In this document: positions 16,833 through 24,840 of the stretch, piece by piece
How the letters are laid out: each line of letters starts with the position of its first letter
Numbering within the stretch: the first letter of the stretch is position 1
Assembly: GCA_963169585.1 (NCBI GenBank)
Contig: CAUJDU010000086.1
Span: forward strand, 1 to 35,972
Source: Actinomycetota bacterium
GTDB lineage: Bacteria > Actinomycetota > Acidimicrobiia > IMCC26256 > JAGPDB01
Reading direction: 5' to 3'
DNA length: 35,972 nucleotides
The notes under the pieces: model-generated
Databases searched by the model: none
What the model saw: only the letters and a program-made list of their open reading frames with translations
What the model was told of the DNA's origin: nothing
Translations under genes and position numbers: made by a program

Positions 16833-16933
16833 CGTTGTTATCCTTATTCTCACAACTCCTAATACAAATCCTTGAGGATGACAGTGTCTGCAGGCAATGG
16901 GACTAAAATAGATACACGATAAAAGGAGCCCAG

Positions 16934-17197
16934 ATGTCCCAATGGACTAAAACAGTTTTAGACACAATTGACAATGTTGTCGAACTTTCGACAGAGAAAG
17001 TTGTTAGGCCAGCACATAAAGTTGCAAAATTTTCTGTGTATGGAATTGTAGTTTTAACATTGTTAGTTTTAATATCGTTTTTCCTGGTTATTGCTGCTTT
17101 TAAAGCGACAGTAGTCGGGGTTGGAGTTTGGGGTGCTTACCTTATTTGGGGCGGAATATTTTTTGCTTTAGGTGCGCTTTTATGGGTTAAGAAATAA
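16934..17197 (+). CDS. Small two-helix membrane protein, 87 aa
   Basis: An amphipathic N-terminal region of about 30 residues is followed by two hydrophobic helices (about 33-54 and 60-83), ending with VKK. It has the general shape of a small phage-holin-like or DUF-type inner membrane protein. I do not recognise a specific family, and no equivalent lies between rsmA and trxB in mycobacteria. The ATG is supported by AAAAGGAG with a 5-nt spacer. The trxB start follows 19 nt after the stop, so the two genes may share a transcript. Function unknown. Confidence 0.8.
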   Translation: MSQWTKTVLDTIDNVVELSTEKVVRPAHKVAKFSVYGIVVLTLLVLISFFLVIAAFKATVVGVGVWGAYLIWGGIFFALGALLWVKK

Positions 17198-17216
17198 GAA
17201 TTATATTAAGGAAATC

Positions 17217-18137
17217 ATGACAGTTCGAGATGTGATCATTATAGGTTCGGGACCTTCTGGATATACAGCAGCAATATATGCCGCTAGAGCCAATCTAAAC
17301 CCTTTAGTAATCGAAGGGGCCGCTGCTGGAGGCCAACTGATGACAACTACTGAGGTTGAAAATTACCCTGGTTTTGCTGATGGAATCCTTGGTCCAGACC
17401 TAATGGAGCAGTTTAAAAAACAAGCTGCTCGTTTTAATGCGGAGTTCATAACAAAAGACGTAACTAAGGTTGAGCTCGAAGGTAATATCAAAAAAGTCTT
17501 CGTTGGAGATGAACAATACCAAGCTAAAACTGTAATTATTTCAACTGGTGCGAAAGCGAAGATGATTGGTTTAGAATCCGAACAGCGTCTACTTGGTTAT
17601 GGTGTGTCTACCTGCGCAACGTGTGATGGTTTCTTCTATTCCGGCCATCAAATCGCTGTTGTTGGCGGAGGAGATTCTGCACTAGAAGAGGCACTTTTCC
17701 TTACAAGATTCGGCGAGCACGTAACTGTTATTCACCGTAGAGATACCCTACGTGCATCAAAAATCATGCAAGATCGAGCTATGGCTAATGACAAAATATC
17801 GTTTGCATTTAACAAAGAAGTCACAGAAGTTATTGGGGATACAAAAGTTTCTAGCCTAAAGCTTAAGGACACTGTCACAGGAGAAGAATCTAACCTAGAT
17901 GTCACCGGTTTATTTGTAGCGATTGGACATACCCCTAATACGTCCCTTTTCAAGGGTGTGATTGATACCGATGAAATGGATTATATACAAACGATAGGGA
18001 AGTCGACTCAAACCAACATAGAAGGTGTCTTTGCGGCAGGCGACGTTGCCGACCATGTGTACCGTCAAGCCATAACAGCTGCTGGTACAGGAGCAATGGC
18101 AGCGATTGAAGCAGAACGTTACATAGAGGCTAACTAA
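17217..18137 (+). CDS. trxB: Thioredoxin reductase
   Basis: 306 residues, the standard bacterial low-Mr length. It has the N-terminal FAD-binding GSGPSGYTAAIYAAR, the NADPH-binding GGGDSALEEA (about 150-159), the redox-active pair CATC (C133, C136) and the C-terminal FAD motif AAGDVADHVYRQ. It is a cytosolic flavoenzyme that passes electrons from NADPH to thioredoxin. The frame is open to GTG 17172, but I place the start at ATG 17217 because AAGGAA lies 4 nt upstream and the protein then begins with the usual TVRDVIIIGSGP. trxA follows after 95 bp, with its own promoter candidate. Confidence 0.96.
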   Translation: MTVRDVIIIGSGPSGYTAAIYAARANLNPLVIEGAAAGGQLMTTTEVENYPGFADGILGPDLMEQFKKQAARFNAEFITKDVTKVELEGNIKKVFVGDEQYQAKTVIISTGAKAKMIGLESEQRLLGYGVSTCATCDGFFYSGHQIAVVGGGDSALEEALFLTRFGEHVTVIHRRDTLRASKIMQDRAMANDKISFAFNKEVTEVIGDTKVSSLKLKDTVTGEESNLDVTGLFVAIGHTPNTSLFKGVIDTDEMDYIQTIGKSTQTNIEGVFAAGDVADHVYRQAITAAGTGAMAAIEAERYIEAN

Positions 18138-18161
18138 TAGAAGTATTAAATGGGAAGATTC

Positions 18162-18189
18162 TTGGGCTTTTAAATGTTCAAGCTAGAAT
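18162..18189 (+). promoter_or_regulatory. Candidate promoter of trxA
   Basis: TTGGGC (18162-18167), a 16-nt spacer and TAGAAT (18184-18189) lie 43 nt upstream of the trxA ATG. The match to a housekeeping promoter is fair. It suggests trxA can be transcribed independently of trxB. Confidence 0.45.
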
Positions 18190-18232
18190 ACAATGAAAGA
18201 TTTGAGTGAAAGCTCAATAAGGAAGGAAAACC

Positions 18233-18556
18233 ATGAGCTCAGCAACAACGTTAAATATTGATTCTTTTGATGAAGCAATCTCAACAACTGATAAGCCAAT
18301 TCTTGTTGATTTTTGGGCAGAATGGTGTGGGCCATGCAAGATGATTGCTCCTGTTCTTGATGAAATCGCTTCAGAGAACTCGGAAAAACTTACCGTCGGG
18401 AAAGTTAATGTAGACGAGAATCCAGATTTAGCACGTCGATTTGAGGTTATGAGCATTCCTACTCTTATCCTTTTTAAAAATGGTGAAGCCGTCAAGCGTC
18501 TAGTTGGAGCAAAAAATAAGGCTGGCTTACTTGAAGATTTGTCTGATATAATATAA
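18233..18556 (+). CDS. trxA: Thioredoxin
   Basis: 107 residues, a single thioredoxin fold with the canonical active site [11 protein letters not shown] (C32, C35), the cis-proline segment MSIPTL and the C-terminal [13 protein letters not shown]. It is a cytosolic protein-disulfide reductant recycled by the adjacent TrxB. The start is supported by the repeated purine block AAGGAAGGAAAA immediately upstream. It corresponds to trxC (Rv3914) in the mycobacterial order, between trxB and cwlM. Confidence 0.97.
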   Translation: MSSATTLNIDSFDEAISTTDKPILVDFWAEWCGPCKMIAPVLDEIASENSEKLTVGKVNVDENPDLARRFEVMSIPTLILFKNGEAVKRLVGAKNKAGLLEDLSDII

Positions 18557-18599
18557 ATCTTCATTTAATTCCGATTTCACCTTAAGGGGGGATTTATCC

Positions 18600-19586
18600 G
18601 TGGTTGATGCTCCCGATGACAGCTTAATAGAATCTTCTATTTCTGCTGTCCAGTCTCGTTTAATCAGGTTAGGATATGACATTCCTGAAATTGAGCTATC
18701 TGAATTAGGACCAGAAACAAAACGAGCCTTAGGGGCCTACCAAGAAATACATGGGTTAGCTGTAACTTGCGAAGTAGATACTCATACGTGGAATGAGTTA
18801 ATTACCTCTTCTTATCGTTTAGGTGATCGTTTACTTTATGAACGCCAACCAATGTTTCGAGGTGACGACGTCTCTGAACTACAACATCGGCTGAACTCTC
18901 TCGGATTTGATTCAGGTCGTGAAGATGGAATTTTCCGTACCCAAACAGCACAAGCCCTACGTGATTTTCAACGTAATATGGCAATATCTTCTGATGGAAT
19001 CTGTGGGCCCAATACAGTTATTGCACTAGCTCGTGTGTCGACATTTGCATTTGGTTCCGCTACAAATATTCGTGAAAAATTGAGATGGCAGCTTCGAAAA
19101 AGCTCAGAGAACTATCGAGTTGGTATATCTATCGACCCTTCGTTTACTGTTGTTGGAGACCGGCTGATCAAAGAATTATTTGAGTTAGGCATGAAAGTTC
19201 CTTTGTACTGTGAGGAAGGTGACCAGACAGATATAGCTTCTCAAGCGAATGAAAATAATATTGATTTCTTATTTTCAATTGCACCCTCTTTTAGCGCAAC
19301 AGGAAGATGTATCTTCTTTTCTAATTCACGTTACCGATCTTTAGTTGGGGCCAGCCTTGCTGGTTCTATTCAGCACGAACTATCAAAAATATTAAAATCT
19401 GACCCTGATGACATTGCTGGCAGGATGTATCCTTTACTTCGATCATCTCAAATGCCGTCAGTTATTATTGAACTTTGTGATACGAGTGACATTTCAATGA
19501 TCAAAAAAATTCGTGAACAAAGTACACAAATCGCCGCTGCTATAGCTAAGGGAATATATAACGTTGTTTCACAAACAACTGACTGA
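18600..19586 (+). CDS. cwlM: CwlM-like protein: two peptidoglycan-binding domains and a degenerate amidase domain
   Basis: 328 residues. Two PG_binding_1 domains (about 12-68 and 84-145; the second contains LQHRLNSLGFDSGREDGIF) precede an Amidase_3-like domain (about 172-325). The amidase zinc site is not conserved: the expected DPGHGG segment reads DPSFTV (179-184), the expected SIHxN reads SIAPS (226-230), and of the usual acidic and histidine ligands only a glutamate in VIIELCD (E291) remains. It should not cut peptidoglycan. In mycobacteria CwlM is a cytoplasmic regulator, phosphorylated by PknB, that stimulates MurA and contacts MurJ and FhaA. The locus here contains murJ and a pseudokinase, which fits a regulatory role. 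Start GTG 18600 has AAGGGGGGA upstream. Confidence 0.85.
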   Translation: MVDAPDDSLIESSISAVQSRLIRLGYDIPEIELSELGPETKRALGAYQEIHGLAVTCEVDTHTWNELITSSYRLGDRLLYERQPMFRGDDVSELQHRLNSLGFDSGREDGIFRTQTAQALRDFQRNMAISSDGICGPNTVIALARVSTFAFGSATNIREKLRWQLRKSSENYRVGISIDPSFTVVGDRLIKELFELGMKVPLYCEEGDQTDIASQANENNIDFLFSIAPSFSATGRCIFFSNSRYRSLVGASLAGSIQHELSKILKSDPDDIAGRMYPLLRSSQMPSVIIELCDTSDISMIKKIREQSTQIAAAIAKGIYNVVSQTTD

Positions 19587-19606
19587 AATCCCTAATACAT
19601 TAAAAT

Positions 19607-20485
19607 TTAGGCATTAATTTCAGCTTGGTTTTCTGCCATTAGCAAATAGATCCTCTCAAGATCTTCAAGTGTAGAGAAATCAATTGCGATTTTTCCTTTG
19701 TCAGACCCCATTGAAATACTTACACGAGTATTCAAATAATCTCCTAGAAGAGATTCTAGTTCTATAAGCCCTGGTGCTCTCAAAGGAGCCTTTTTAGCAC
19801 TTGTTGTTAGATCAATCTCATCCTCTGACACAGTCCGAATGGCTTCTTCAACCGCACGTACAGACCAGCCTTCACTGGCAGCTTGCTTAGCAATTTTCTC
19901 CTGGAATACCCTATCAGGAGATCCAAGTAGCGCTCGCGCATGTCCCATAGTAAGTCTTGAGTCACGGACCATTTTCTGAATTGAAGGAGGTAAGACTAAC
20001 AACCTTAGAGTATTGGTTATGGTTGTTCTGCTCTTACCGAGCCTCTTAGCAACTTGGTCATGAGTTAGGTTAAAGTCTTCGATTAGTTGTTGATAAGCAG
20101 ATGCTTCCTCAAGAGGGTTCAAGTCACTTCTCTGTACATTTTCAACAATAGCCTGCTCTAACGAAATGGTATCATCCACATCTCTAACTAATGCTGGGAT
20201 TGCAGTCAAGCCCACACGCTTAGCAGCACGCCAGCGTCTCTCCCCTGCAATAATCTCATATCCTGCACCTGTTGGCCGCACTAGAATCGGTTGAAGGACA
20301 CCTAACTCTCTGATCGAATCAGCAAGGGTTGAAAGTGCTTCCTCATCAAAGTACTTCCTTGGTTGCATCGGATTTGGGGAAACCTCTGCAACAGGAATTG
20401 TATCAATTCCTGCAGTTGCTATTGCTTGATTTTCACTTGGGATAAGTGAGCCTAGTCCCTTACCCAATCCGCTGACTCTCGCCAT
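19607..20485 (-). CDS. parB: Chromosome partitioning protein ParB
   Basis: 292 residues. It has the N-terminal GLGKGLGSLIP patch that contacts ParA, the CTP-binding and clamp motifs GERRWRAAKR (81-90) and ENVQRSDLNPLEEA (115-128), a helix-turn-helix (about 142-163: LTHDQVAKRLGKSRTTITNTLR) and a C-terminal dimerisation domain. It loads at parS and slides as a clamp to organise the origin. Its ATG lies inside parA (26-bp overlap) with AGGAAG upstream, so the pair is translationally coupled. A perfect parS site lies in the same operon, upstream of parA. It is convergent with the cwlM-like gene across 20 bp. Confidence 0.97.
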   Translation of the reverse strand: MARVSGLGKGLGSLIPSENQAIATAGIDTIPVAEVSPNPMQPRKYFDEEALSTLADSIRELGVLQPILVRPTGAGYEIIAGERRWRAAKRVGLTAIPALVRDVDDTISLEQAIVENVQRSDLNPLEEASAYQQLIEDFNLTHDQVAKRLGKSRTTITNTLRLLVLPPSIQKMVRDSRLTMGHARALLGSPDRVFQEKIAKQAASEGWSVRAVEEAIRTVSEDEIDLTTSAKKAPLRAPGLIELESLLGDYLNTRVSISMGSDKGKIAIDFSTLEDLERIYLLMAENQAEINA

Positions 20486-21452
20486 TTCTGACTTCCTTTG
20501 CTAGTTCTCGATAAGCAATCGCTCCTCGAGAGGTTGGATCGAATGTAGTTATTGGTTGCCCAAAAGATGGGGCTTCTGAAAGCCTTACAGTTCTAGGTAT
20601 CACCGTCTTATATACTTTTGCGCCGAAGTGATCTCTCACTTCAGCTTCGACTTGTTCTGCGAGTTTAGTACGCGCATCATACATAGTGAGGACAATTCCA
20701 CGCATCTCTAAATCTTGATTCAAATTTGATTTAACAAGTCCCACATTCCGAAGAAGCTGGCCAAGTCCCTCGAGCGCATAGTATTCACATTGAATAGGAA
20801 CTATAACATCATCAGAGGCGGCCAAAGCATTTACTGTCAACAATCCCAGCGATGGTGGACAGTCTATTAAGACGTAATCGTAATCATCTTTGATTTCAGA
20901 GATAGCCCGCTTCAGCTTCATTTCTCTAGAAAATGCCGGAACAAGCTCGATCTCAGCTCCTGCTAAATCAATGGTTGCAGGAACTACGAACAAATTTCTC
21001 ACGGATGTAGGTTCAGTGCAGTCATCTAAGGATTTGTCATTAATGATCACATCGTAGACAGAACCTTCCAGATCGCGATGTTGAATACCCAATCCCGTCG
21101 TCGCATTACCTTGAGGATCTAGATCGATGACTAATACGCGTCCTCCTGAAGCTGCAAGAGATGCTCCTAGGTTAACAGAAGTGGTAGTTTTCCCTACGCC
21201 ACCTTTTTGATTTGCTATCGAAATAACTCTTGGTAGCGGGAATGATTCTTCACTGTGAGATTCACTCTCAGTTGTTTTATGCTTTGTTTCATTTGTGTTC
21301 TCTGAAACATTCTCAGGCTTAACGCTTTGAGCCTGAACCTCATTAGTTTTAGATTCTAATTTTTCTTGGGCTTCCTGTGCTTCGTGGGCCTCTTGATCCC
21401 TGCGAACATGAGAAAATATCCTCAGGCTTCGCCTTCTTAAATCATCATTCAC
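20460..21452 (-). CDS. parA: Chromosome partitioning ATPase ParA (Soj)
   Basis: 330 residues. A hydrophilic, low-complexity N-terminal extension of about 70 residues (Glu, Gln, Ser and Thr rich, with AHEAQEAQEK) precedes a typical ParA/MinD ATPase with a deviant Walker A KGGVGKTT (83-90), switch I-type VIDLDPQGNATTGL and Walker B VLIDCPPSLG. It forms ATP-dependent dimers on DNA and drives ParB-parS complexes apart. The ATG is supported by AAGGAGG with a 9-nt spacer. The promoter is immediately downstream of the parS site, suggesting feedback from ParB spreading. N-terminal extensions are common in actinobacterial ParA and are probably disordered. Confidence 0.96.
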   Translation of the reverse strand: MNDDLRRRSLRIFSHVRRDQEAHEAQEAQEKLESKTNEVQAQSVKPENVSENTNETKHKTTESESHSEESFPLPRVISIANQKGGVGKTTTSVNLGASLAASGGRVLVIDLDPQGNATTGLGIQHRDLEGSVYDVIINDKSLDDCTEPTSVRNLFVVPATIDLAGAEIELVPAFSREMKLKRAISEIKDDYDYVLIDCPPSLGLLTVNALAASDDVIVPIQCEYYALEGLGQLLRNVGLVKSNLNQDLEMRGIVLTMYDARTKLAEQVEAEVRDHFGAKVYKTVIPRTVRLSEAPSFGQPITTFDPTSRGAIAYRELAKEVRNGESQRIG

Positions 21453-21475
21453 ATAAACCTCCTTGGAAGTCCAAT

Positions 21476-21504
21476 ACTCTAGTTCTATTTACAAAATTTT
21501 CCAA
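21476..21504 (-). promoter_or_regulatory. Candidate promoter of parAB
   Basis: On the minus strand TTGGAA (21499-21504) and TAGAGT (21476-21481) are spaced by exactly 17 nt. They sit 24 nt upstream of the parA ATG and 15 nt downstream of parS, so ParB loading could occlude or modulate transcription. Confidence 0.5.
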
Positions 21505-21519
21505 ATGCGGATTAAAAAA

Positions 21520-21535
21520 TGTTTCACGTGAAACA
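21520..21535. promoter_or_regulatory. parS centromere site
   Basis: TGTTTCACGTGAAACA is a perfect 16-bp palindrome identical to the consensus parS bound by chromosomal ParB. It occupies the gap between parA and rsmG and touches the rsmG stop codon (TAA, complement of 21536-21538). I saw no second perfect copy in the window. It lies about 3.7 kb from dnaA, the usual origin-proximal position. Confidence 0.96.
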
Positions 21536-22174
21536 TTACCAGAGCGGTCGTTTCTTTATCACCTTAGATGAACGTGGATACTCTAGTTTTAAGCTATTTA
21601 TTTTTTTAAGCTTTGCGACATGAGCGCCACCCTTCTCCAATACATCTTGTAGCACCAATCCAAGTTCAGCCAATAGGTCTTTGTCCCACCTTTGTGATTC
21701 ATCTACAGGTCTACCGCTCACGTAAAGATATCCACCAATTTTCAAAAATCCAGATCCACATTCTGCTGTTATTGATGGTTGTCCAAATCCACGAGCAACA
21801 ACAACTTCGAAAGTTTCACGATATTTCTCTAATTGAGCTAGTTCTTCAGCCCTACCATTTAGTGGTGTTAGACGGTTATTTAAACTTTCATATTCTGTCG
21901 AAATCTGGGTTAGAAAGTTTATCCGCTTACGCATTGAATCTAAGGCTACAATTTTGATCTCCTGGTTAAGATGCAGCCACACTAAACTTGGTAATCCTCC
22001 CCCAGCCCCTAGGTCGAGTACCTGGTCAATTCCTGTTGGTAATAATGAGATGAAATCGGTCGAATGTTGGATTTGGTTTTCTATTGACTGTGGGGAGAGA
22101 AAACCATACTCTTGTGATTGGTTTAAACATGTAGTTAGATCTTCTCTGGTGAAGAGCTTTGAAGATATTATCAT
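21536..22174 (-). CDS. rsmG: 16S rRNA (guanine-527-N7)-methyltransferase RsmG (GidB)
   Basis: 212 residues with the SAM-binding motif VLDLGAGGGLPSLVWL (about 55-70), acidic VALDSMRKRINFL after the second strand, and VVVARGF in the catalytic region, all typical of RsmG. It methylates N7 of G527 in 16S rRNA; loss confers low-level streptomycin resistance in other bacteria. It sits in the standard parAB-rsmG-jag-yidC order. A strong terminator (22208-22224) separates it from jag, so it likely has its own promoter; TATAAA (22192-22197 complement) is a weak candidate. No clear ribosome-binding site precedes the ATG. Confidence 0.94.
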   Translation of the reverse strand: MIISSKLFTREDLTTCLNQSQEYGFLSPQSIENQIQHSTDFISLLPTGIDQVLDLGAGGGLPSLVWLHLNQEIKIVALDSMRKRINFLTQISTEYESLNNRLTPLNGRAEELAQLEKYRETFEVVVARGFGQPSITAECGSGFLKIGGYLYVSGRPVDESQRWDKDLLAELGLVLQDVLEKGGAHVAKLKKINSLKLEYPRSSKVIKKRPLW

Positions 22175-22200
22175 TTAATGATCTTAGTTGATTTATAACA

Positions 22201-22229
22201 AAAAAAAGCCGGCCTATGGCCGGCTTTTT
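22201..22229. terminator. Strong bidirectional terminator downstream of jag
   Basis: GCCGGCC (22208-22214), loop TAT, GGCCGGC (22218-22224), flanked by A7 on the left and T5 on the right. On the minus strand this gives a GC-rich hairpin followed by at least seven T residues, an ideal rho-independent terminator for the transcript ending with jag (stop at 22245). Confidence 0.93.
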
Positions 22230-22244
22230 ATATCATTAGGAAAC

Positions 22245-23081
22245 TCAGTCGTCCGACGCTTCGCTTTCACCAATCATAACAACTACCCTCCGTTTAGGAT
22301 CATACCCTTCCGATGTTGTTGTTATCCCTTCGATTTGAGCAATCGTATCATGTACAATTTTTCTATCGGCTGCAATCATGGGTTCTAGAACTTGTGTCCT
22401 TCCAGTTTCTTTAACCTTTGCTGCCAAATTTTTTGCGAAATCTGCCAATGCTTCTTTTCTCTTAGCGCGGTAGCCACCAACATCTAAATACATTCTTGCA
22501 GTGAATCCGCCCGCCTTAGCTTGTACAACTGCACGCATTAACTCTTCAACAGCAAACAACGTTGACCCTCTTGATCCGATCAATAGTCCTACTTGCTTAC
22601 CATCTATAGAAACATGAATTGTCTCTTCTTCGGTTACGGAATCGATCTTGCATGAATCATCAAAGTATTTAACCAAACCTGAAAGAAAATCTTTAGCATA
22701 TTGAGCCTGAGTTTCCAAAGGAGCAGCGTATTCTCTTTTCTGAGTTTCTTGGGACTCTGAGGTAGTTTCAGTTTCTTCCATTGTTTTATCTTCTTTCTTA
22801 TTGCTTCGTGAATCTTTCGCCGAAGACTTAGGTTTAGAATTTTGTCTACTTGAAGAGGTTTTACGATCATTTCCTCTACGCTTTTTTTCTCGTGGCTTCT
22901 CTCTCGATATTGGTTTTACTCGTGCACGTATCCTAGCCTCATTGGAGCCTAAACCAAAAACGCCTTTTTTAGCCTCAGTAATTAACTCATATTCAAGTTC
23001 ATTTTTCTTAACACCCAATGTGTCTAAAGCACTCTCAATAGCCGACTCTAAGGTCTTTCCAGTTGCTTCGATCCATTCCAT
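22245..23081 (-). CDS. jag: RNA-binding protein Jag/KhpB (SpoIIIJ-associated)
   Basis: 278 residues with three parts. The Jag_N domain (about 1-52) begins MEWIEATGKTLESAIESAL and contains KKGVFGLGSNEARIRARV. A highly charged Ser/Lys/Arg/Glu linker (about 55-120) is presumably disordered. A KH domain (about 140-200) carries VGLLIGSRGSTL, and an R3H domain (about 200-275) ends in a region with GYDPKRRVVVM. It binds RNA and, in Gram-positive relatives, influences cell elongation and division. It is co-directional with yidC, 29 bp upstream, and the pair ends at a strong terminator. The loop of the KH domain reads GSRG, a normal variant of GxxG. Confidence 0.93.
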   Translation of the reverse strand: MEWIEATGKTLESAIESALDTLGVKKNELEYELITEAKKGVFGLGSNEARIRARVKPISREKPREKKRRGNDRKTSSSRQNSKPKSSAKDSRSNKKEDKTMEETETTSESQETQKREYAAPLETQAQYAKDFLSGLVKYFDDSCKIDSVTEEETIHVSIDGKQVGLLIGSRGSTLFAVEELMRAVVQAKAGGFTARMYLDVGGYRAKRKEALADFAKNLAAKVKETGRTQVLEPMIAADRKIVHDTIAQIEGITTTSEGYDPKRRVVVMIGESEASDD

Positions 23082-23110
23082 ATTTCTACAGTTTCCTTTC
23101 TAAATTGGTG

Positions 23111-24013
23111 TTACTTTTTCTTTCGCTTTTGTCGCGCTAATCCTGGTTGATAATTGTTATTAGGATCTTTATTTGATTCACTATCTTGATTACCTTCTTT
23201 TTCTCGATGTGGAATTATAAGCTTTCTGTATAACAATTCTTGCTGACATGCTCTCCATGTCGATGATGTTAAAATATACAGGTTTGGTCCTGCAGGAAGA
23301 ATGGCACCAGAAATTGAAATACCTATAGGGAAAATATATTTTAAAATCTTCATTTGATCAGGTGTATTCGGGTTGATCTTTTGCTGTCGAGACATCGATA
23401 TATAAGATGTTGCAGCTAAAAATATAATTAATACTAAATAAGCGATTATCACAGTAATAGAAGGGTTTGTATAGTTTTTAAGACTTGTCTGTAGATCCAA
23501 CCCTAAGAAGTATTTACTAGCTGGTAACTTGGCTGCTAGTTCTTCAGCCCTTACAGTGCTATATCCTGCTTTAACTAGCTCCGCAGCATTAGCTCTACAT
23601 AATTCAGCTGTTTTTACAGGAGCGCAAAGGTCCTTAAATAGCCTAGAACCAGTGCTGGCAAAGAGCTCTGGTTTAGAGACAACTCTAAATATTGAAAACA
23701 AAAAAGGCATTTGTACAAGCATTGGTAAACAGCTACCTAAAGGATTAACTCCAGTTTCTTTGTAAAGAGCCATGGTTTCTTCACTTAATTTTTGCCTATC
23801 GTCTTTATATTTTGCCTGCAATTCCTTTATTCTTGGTTGTAATGCTTGCATAGCCAACATAGATTTTGTCTGCTTATGAGTTAGAGGGAAGATCAACAAC
23901 ATAACCATAATCGTCACTAAAATAATTGCTATACCAACATTAGGTATAAATTCATAGATCTCAGAGATAAACCAAGCAATCAGGGTTTCAAACGGCAATA
24001 AAAGTTTATCCAT
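23111..24013 (-). CDS. yidC: Membrane protein insertase YidC (Oxa1 family), lacking the groove arginine
   Basis: 300 residues, the short form without the proteobacterial periplasmic domain, with five membrane helices. Family signatures are clear: PLTHKQTKSMLAMQALQPRIKELQAKYKDD is present in full across about 43-72, with PLGSCLPMLVQMPFLFSIF and the C-terminal LPAGPNLYILTSSTWRACQQ. In the first conserved helix the sequence is IILVTIMVMLLIFPL. Homologues have arginine where this protein has M38; that arginine lies in the hydrophilic groove and is essential in the Bacillus enzyme but dispensable in E. coli. The yidD gene lies upstream with a 119-bp gap that can hold a separate promoter. It inserts membrane proteins alone or with SecYEG. 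Confidence 0.95.
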   Translation of the reverse strand: MDKLLLPFETLIAWFISEIYEFIPNVGIAIILVTIMVMLLIFPLTHKQTKSMLAMQALQPRIKELQAKYKDDRQKLSEETMALYKETGVNPLGSCLPMLVQMPFLFSIFRVVSKPELFASTGSRLFKDLCAPVKTAELCRANAAELVKAGYSTVRAEELAAKLPASKYFLGLDLQTSLKNYTNPSITVIIAYLVLIIFLAATSYISMSRQQKINPNTPDQMKILKYIFPIGISISGAILPAGPNLYILTSSTWRACQQELLYRKLIIPHREKEGNQDSESNKDPNNNYQPGLARQKRKKK

Positions 24014-24132
24014 GTATGTATACTCTCTACTTCTTAATAAATTACATCAGTCATTTAGTTATGTATTGAAGCTTTAGAACATCAAAACTCAACATTTAGC
24101 TGAACATTCTATACCTGATAGCTAGAAAAAAT

Positions 24133-24456
24133 TCACTTGGAACTATCAGTATTTTTTTCTCTAGAAGAATCCTTTAAGTCCTGTTCAGGGTTATTTTTTA
24201 TTGGTACATAATCAAATCCACCTGGATTAAATGGATGACATTTCAAAAGTCGAACGACTATCAAACGAATGGATTTCAAAACGCCATAATTTGCTAAAGC
24301 ATCTCTGGCATATGTCGAACATGTTGGGATGAATCTGCAAGTATTTGGAATAATTTTTGTTGCATATCTATAAACTCCAAGTGCAATAAATAAAACCCAC
24401 CAAATAGGATTTAAAAGCCTAATTTTCGGTCCTGGTGAAGTAAATGGGTTAAACAT
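24133..24456 (-). CDS. yidD: Membrane protein insertion efficiency factor YidD
   Basis: 107 residues; the diagnostic motif CRFIPTCSTYARDALANYG (about 42-60) and the downstream KCHPFNPGGFDYVP define the YidD (DUF37) family. It is a small membrane-associated protein that helps YidC-dependent insertion. An unusually hydrophobic N-terminal helix precedes the motif. It is transcribed after rnpA with a 6-nt gap, the standard rpmH-rnpA-yidD-yidC order. The C-terminal 20 residues are a charged tail. Confidence 0.95.
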   Translation of the reverse strand: MFNPFTSPGPKIRLLNPIWWVLFIALGVYRYATKIIPNTCRFIPTCSTYARDALANYGVLKSIRLIVVRLLKCHPFNPGGFDYVPIKNNPEQDLKDSSREKNTDSSK

Positions 24457-24462
24457 ATGATG

Positions 24463-24810
24463 TCATTTCAACGAGGAAACAAAGGCTCTAATTGCATTCT
24501 TAGCGTCTTCGAAAGACACTTCACCTGATATATTTTTTGATGTTCCAACTAGCAGAATTACTCCATTAGGAAAACTTAAATTATTAGATTCGCTACGGAC
24601 AATTTCTCTTAATCTACGTTTAAATCTATTTCGTTTAACTGCATTTCCATATTTCTTAGAAACGGCAAAAGCTAAACGAACAGGAATTTGAGTATTATTT
24701 TGCTCTATGTAATATCTAATCCAAATAGGATTTTCGTTGAAATATTTACCTCTAGAAATATTATCCCAACTTGATTTACCTCTTATTTTCCAGAGTTTAG
24801 AGGACTTCAT
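24463..24810 (-). CDS. rnpA: Ribonuclease P protein component
   Basis: 115 residues with the conserved RNP core: RLAFAVSKKYGNAVKRNR followed by FKRRLREIVR (the RNR motif, about 58-85). It is the protein subunit that assists the RNase P ribozyme in cutting the 5' leader of tRNA precursors. The N-terminus (LWKIRGKSSWDNI) resembles the usual start region of the family. It sits between rpmH (30 bp upstream) and yidD. Strongly basic, as expected. Confidence 0.95.
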   Translation of the reverse strand: MKSSKLWKIRGKSSWDNISRGKYFNENPIWIRYYIEQNNTQIPVRLAFAVSKKYGNAVKRNRFKRRLREIVRSESNNLSFPNGVILLVGTSKNISGEVSFEDAKNAIRAFVSSLK

Positions 24811-24840
24811 CGATACATAAAATAAATTTATGAAGATCTT

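Noticed and set aside
16868-16879. Palindrome ATCCT-TG-AGGAT upstream of the 87-residue membrane protein gene
   Set aside because: The arms are only 5 bp and no promoter overlaps it convincingly, so it is likely chance.
17172-17216. A 15-codon N-terminal extension of thioredoxin reductase from GTG 17172
   Set aside because: It overlaps the end of the preceding gene, and ATG 17217 has a good ribosome-binding site and gives the standard family N-terminus.
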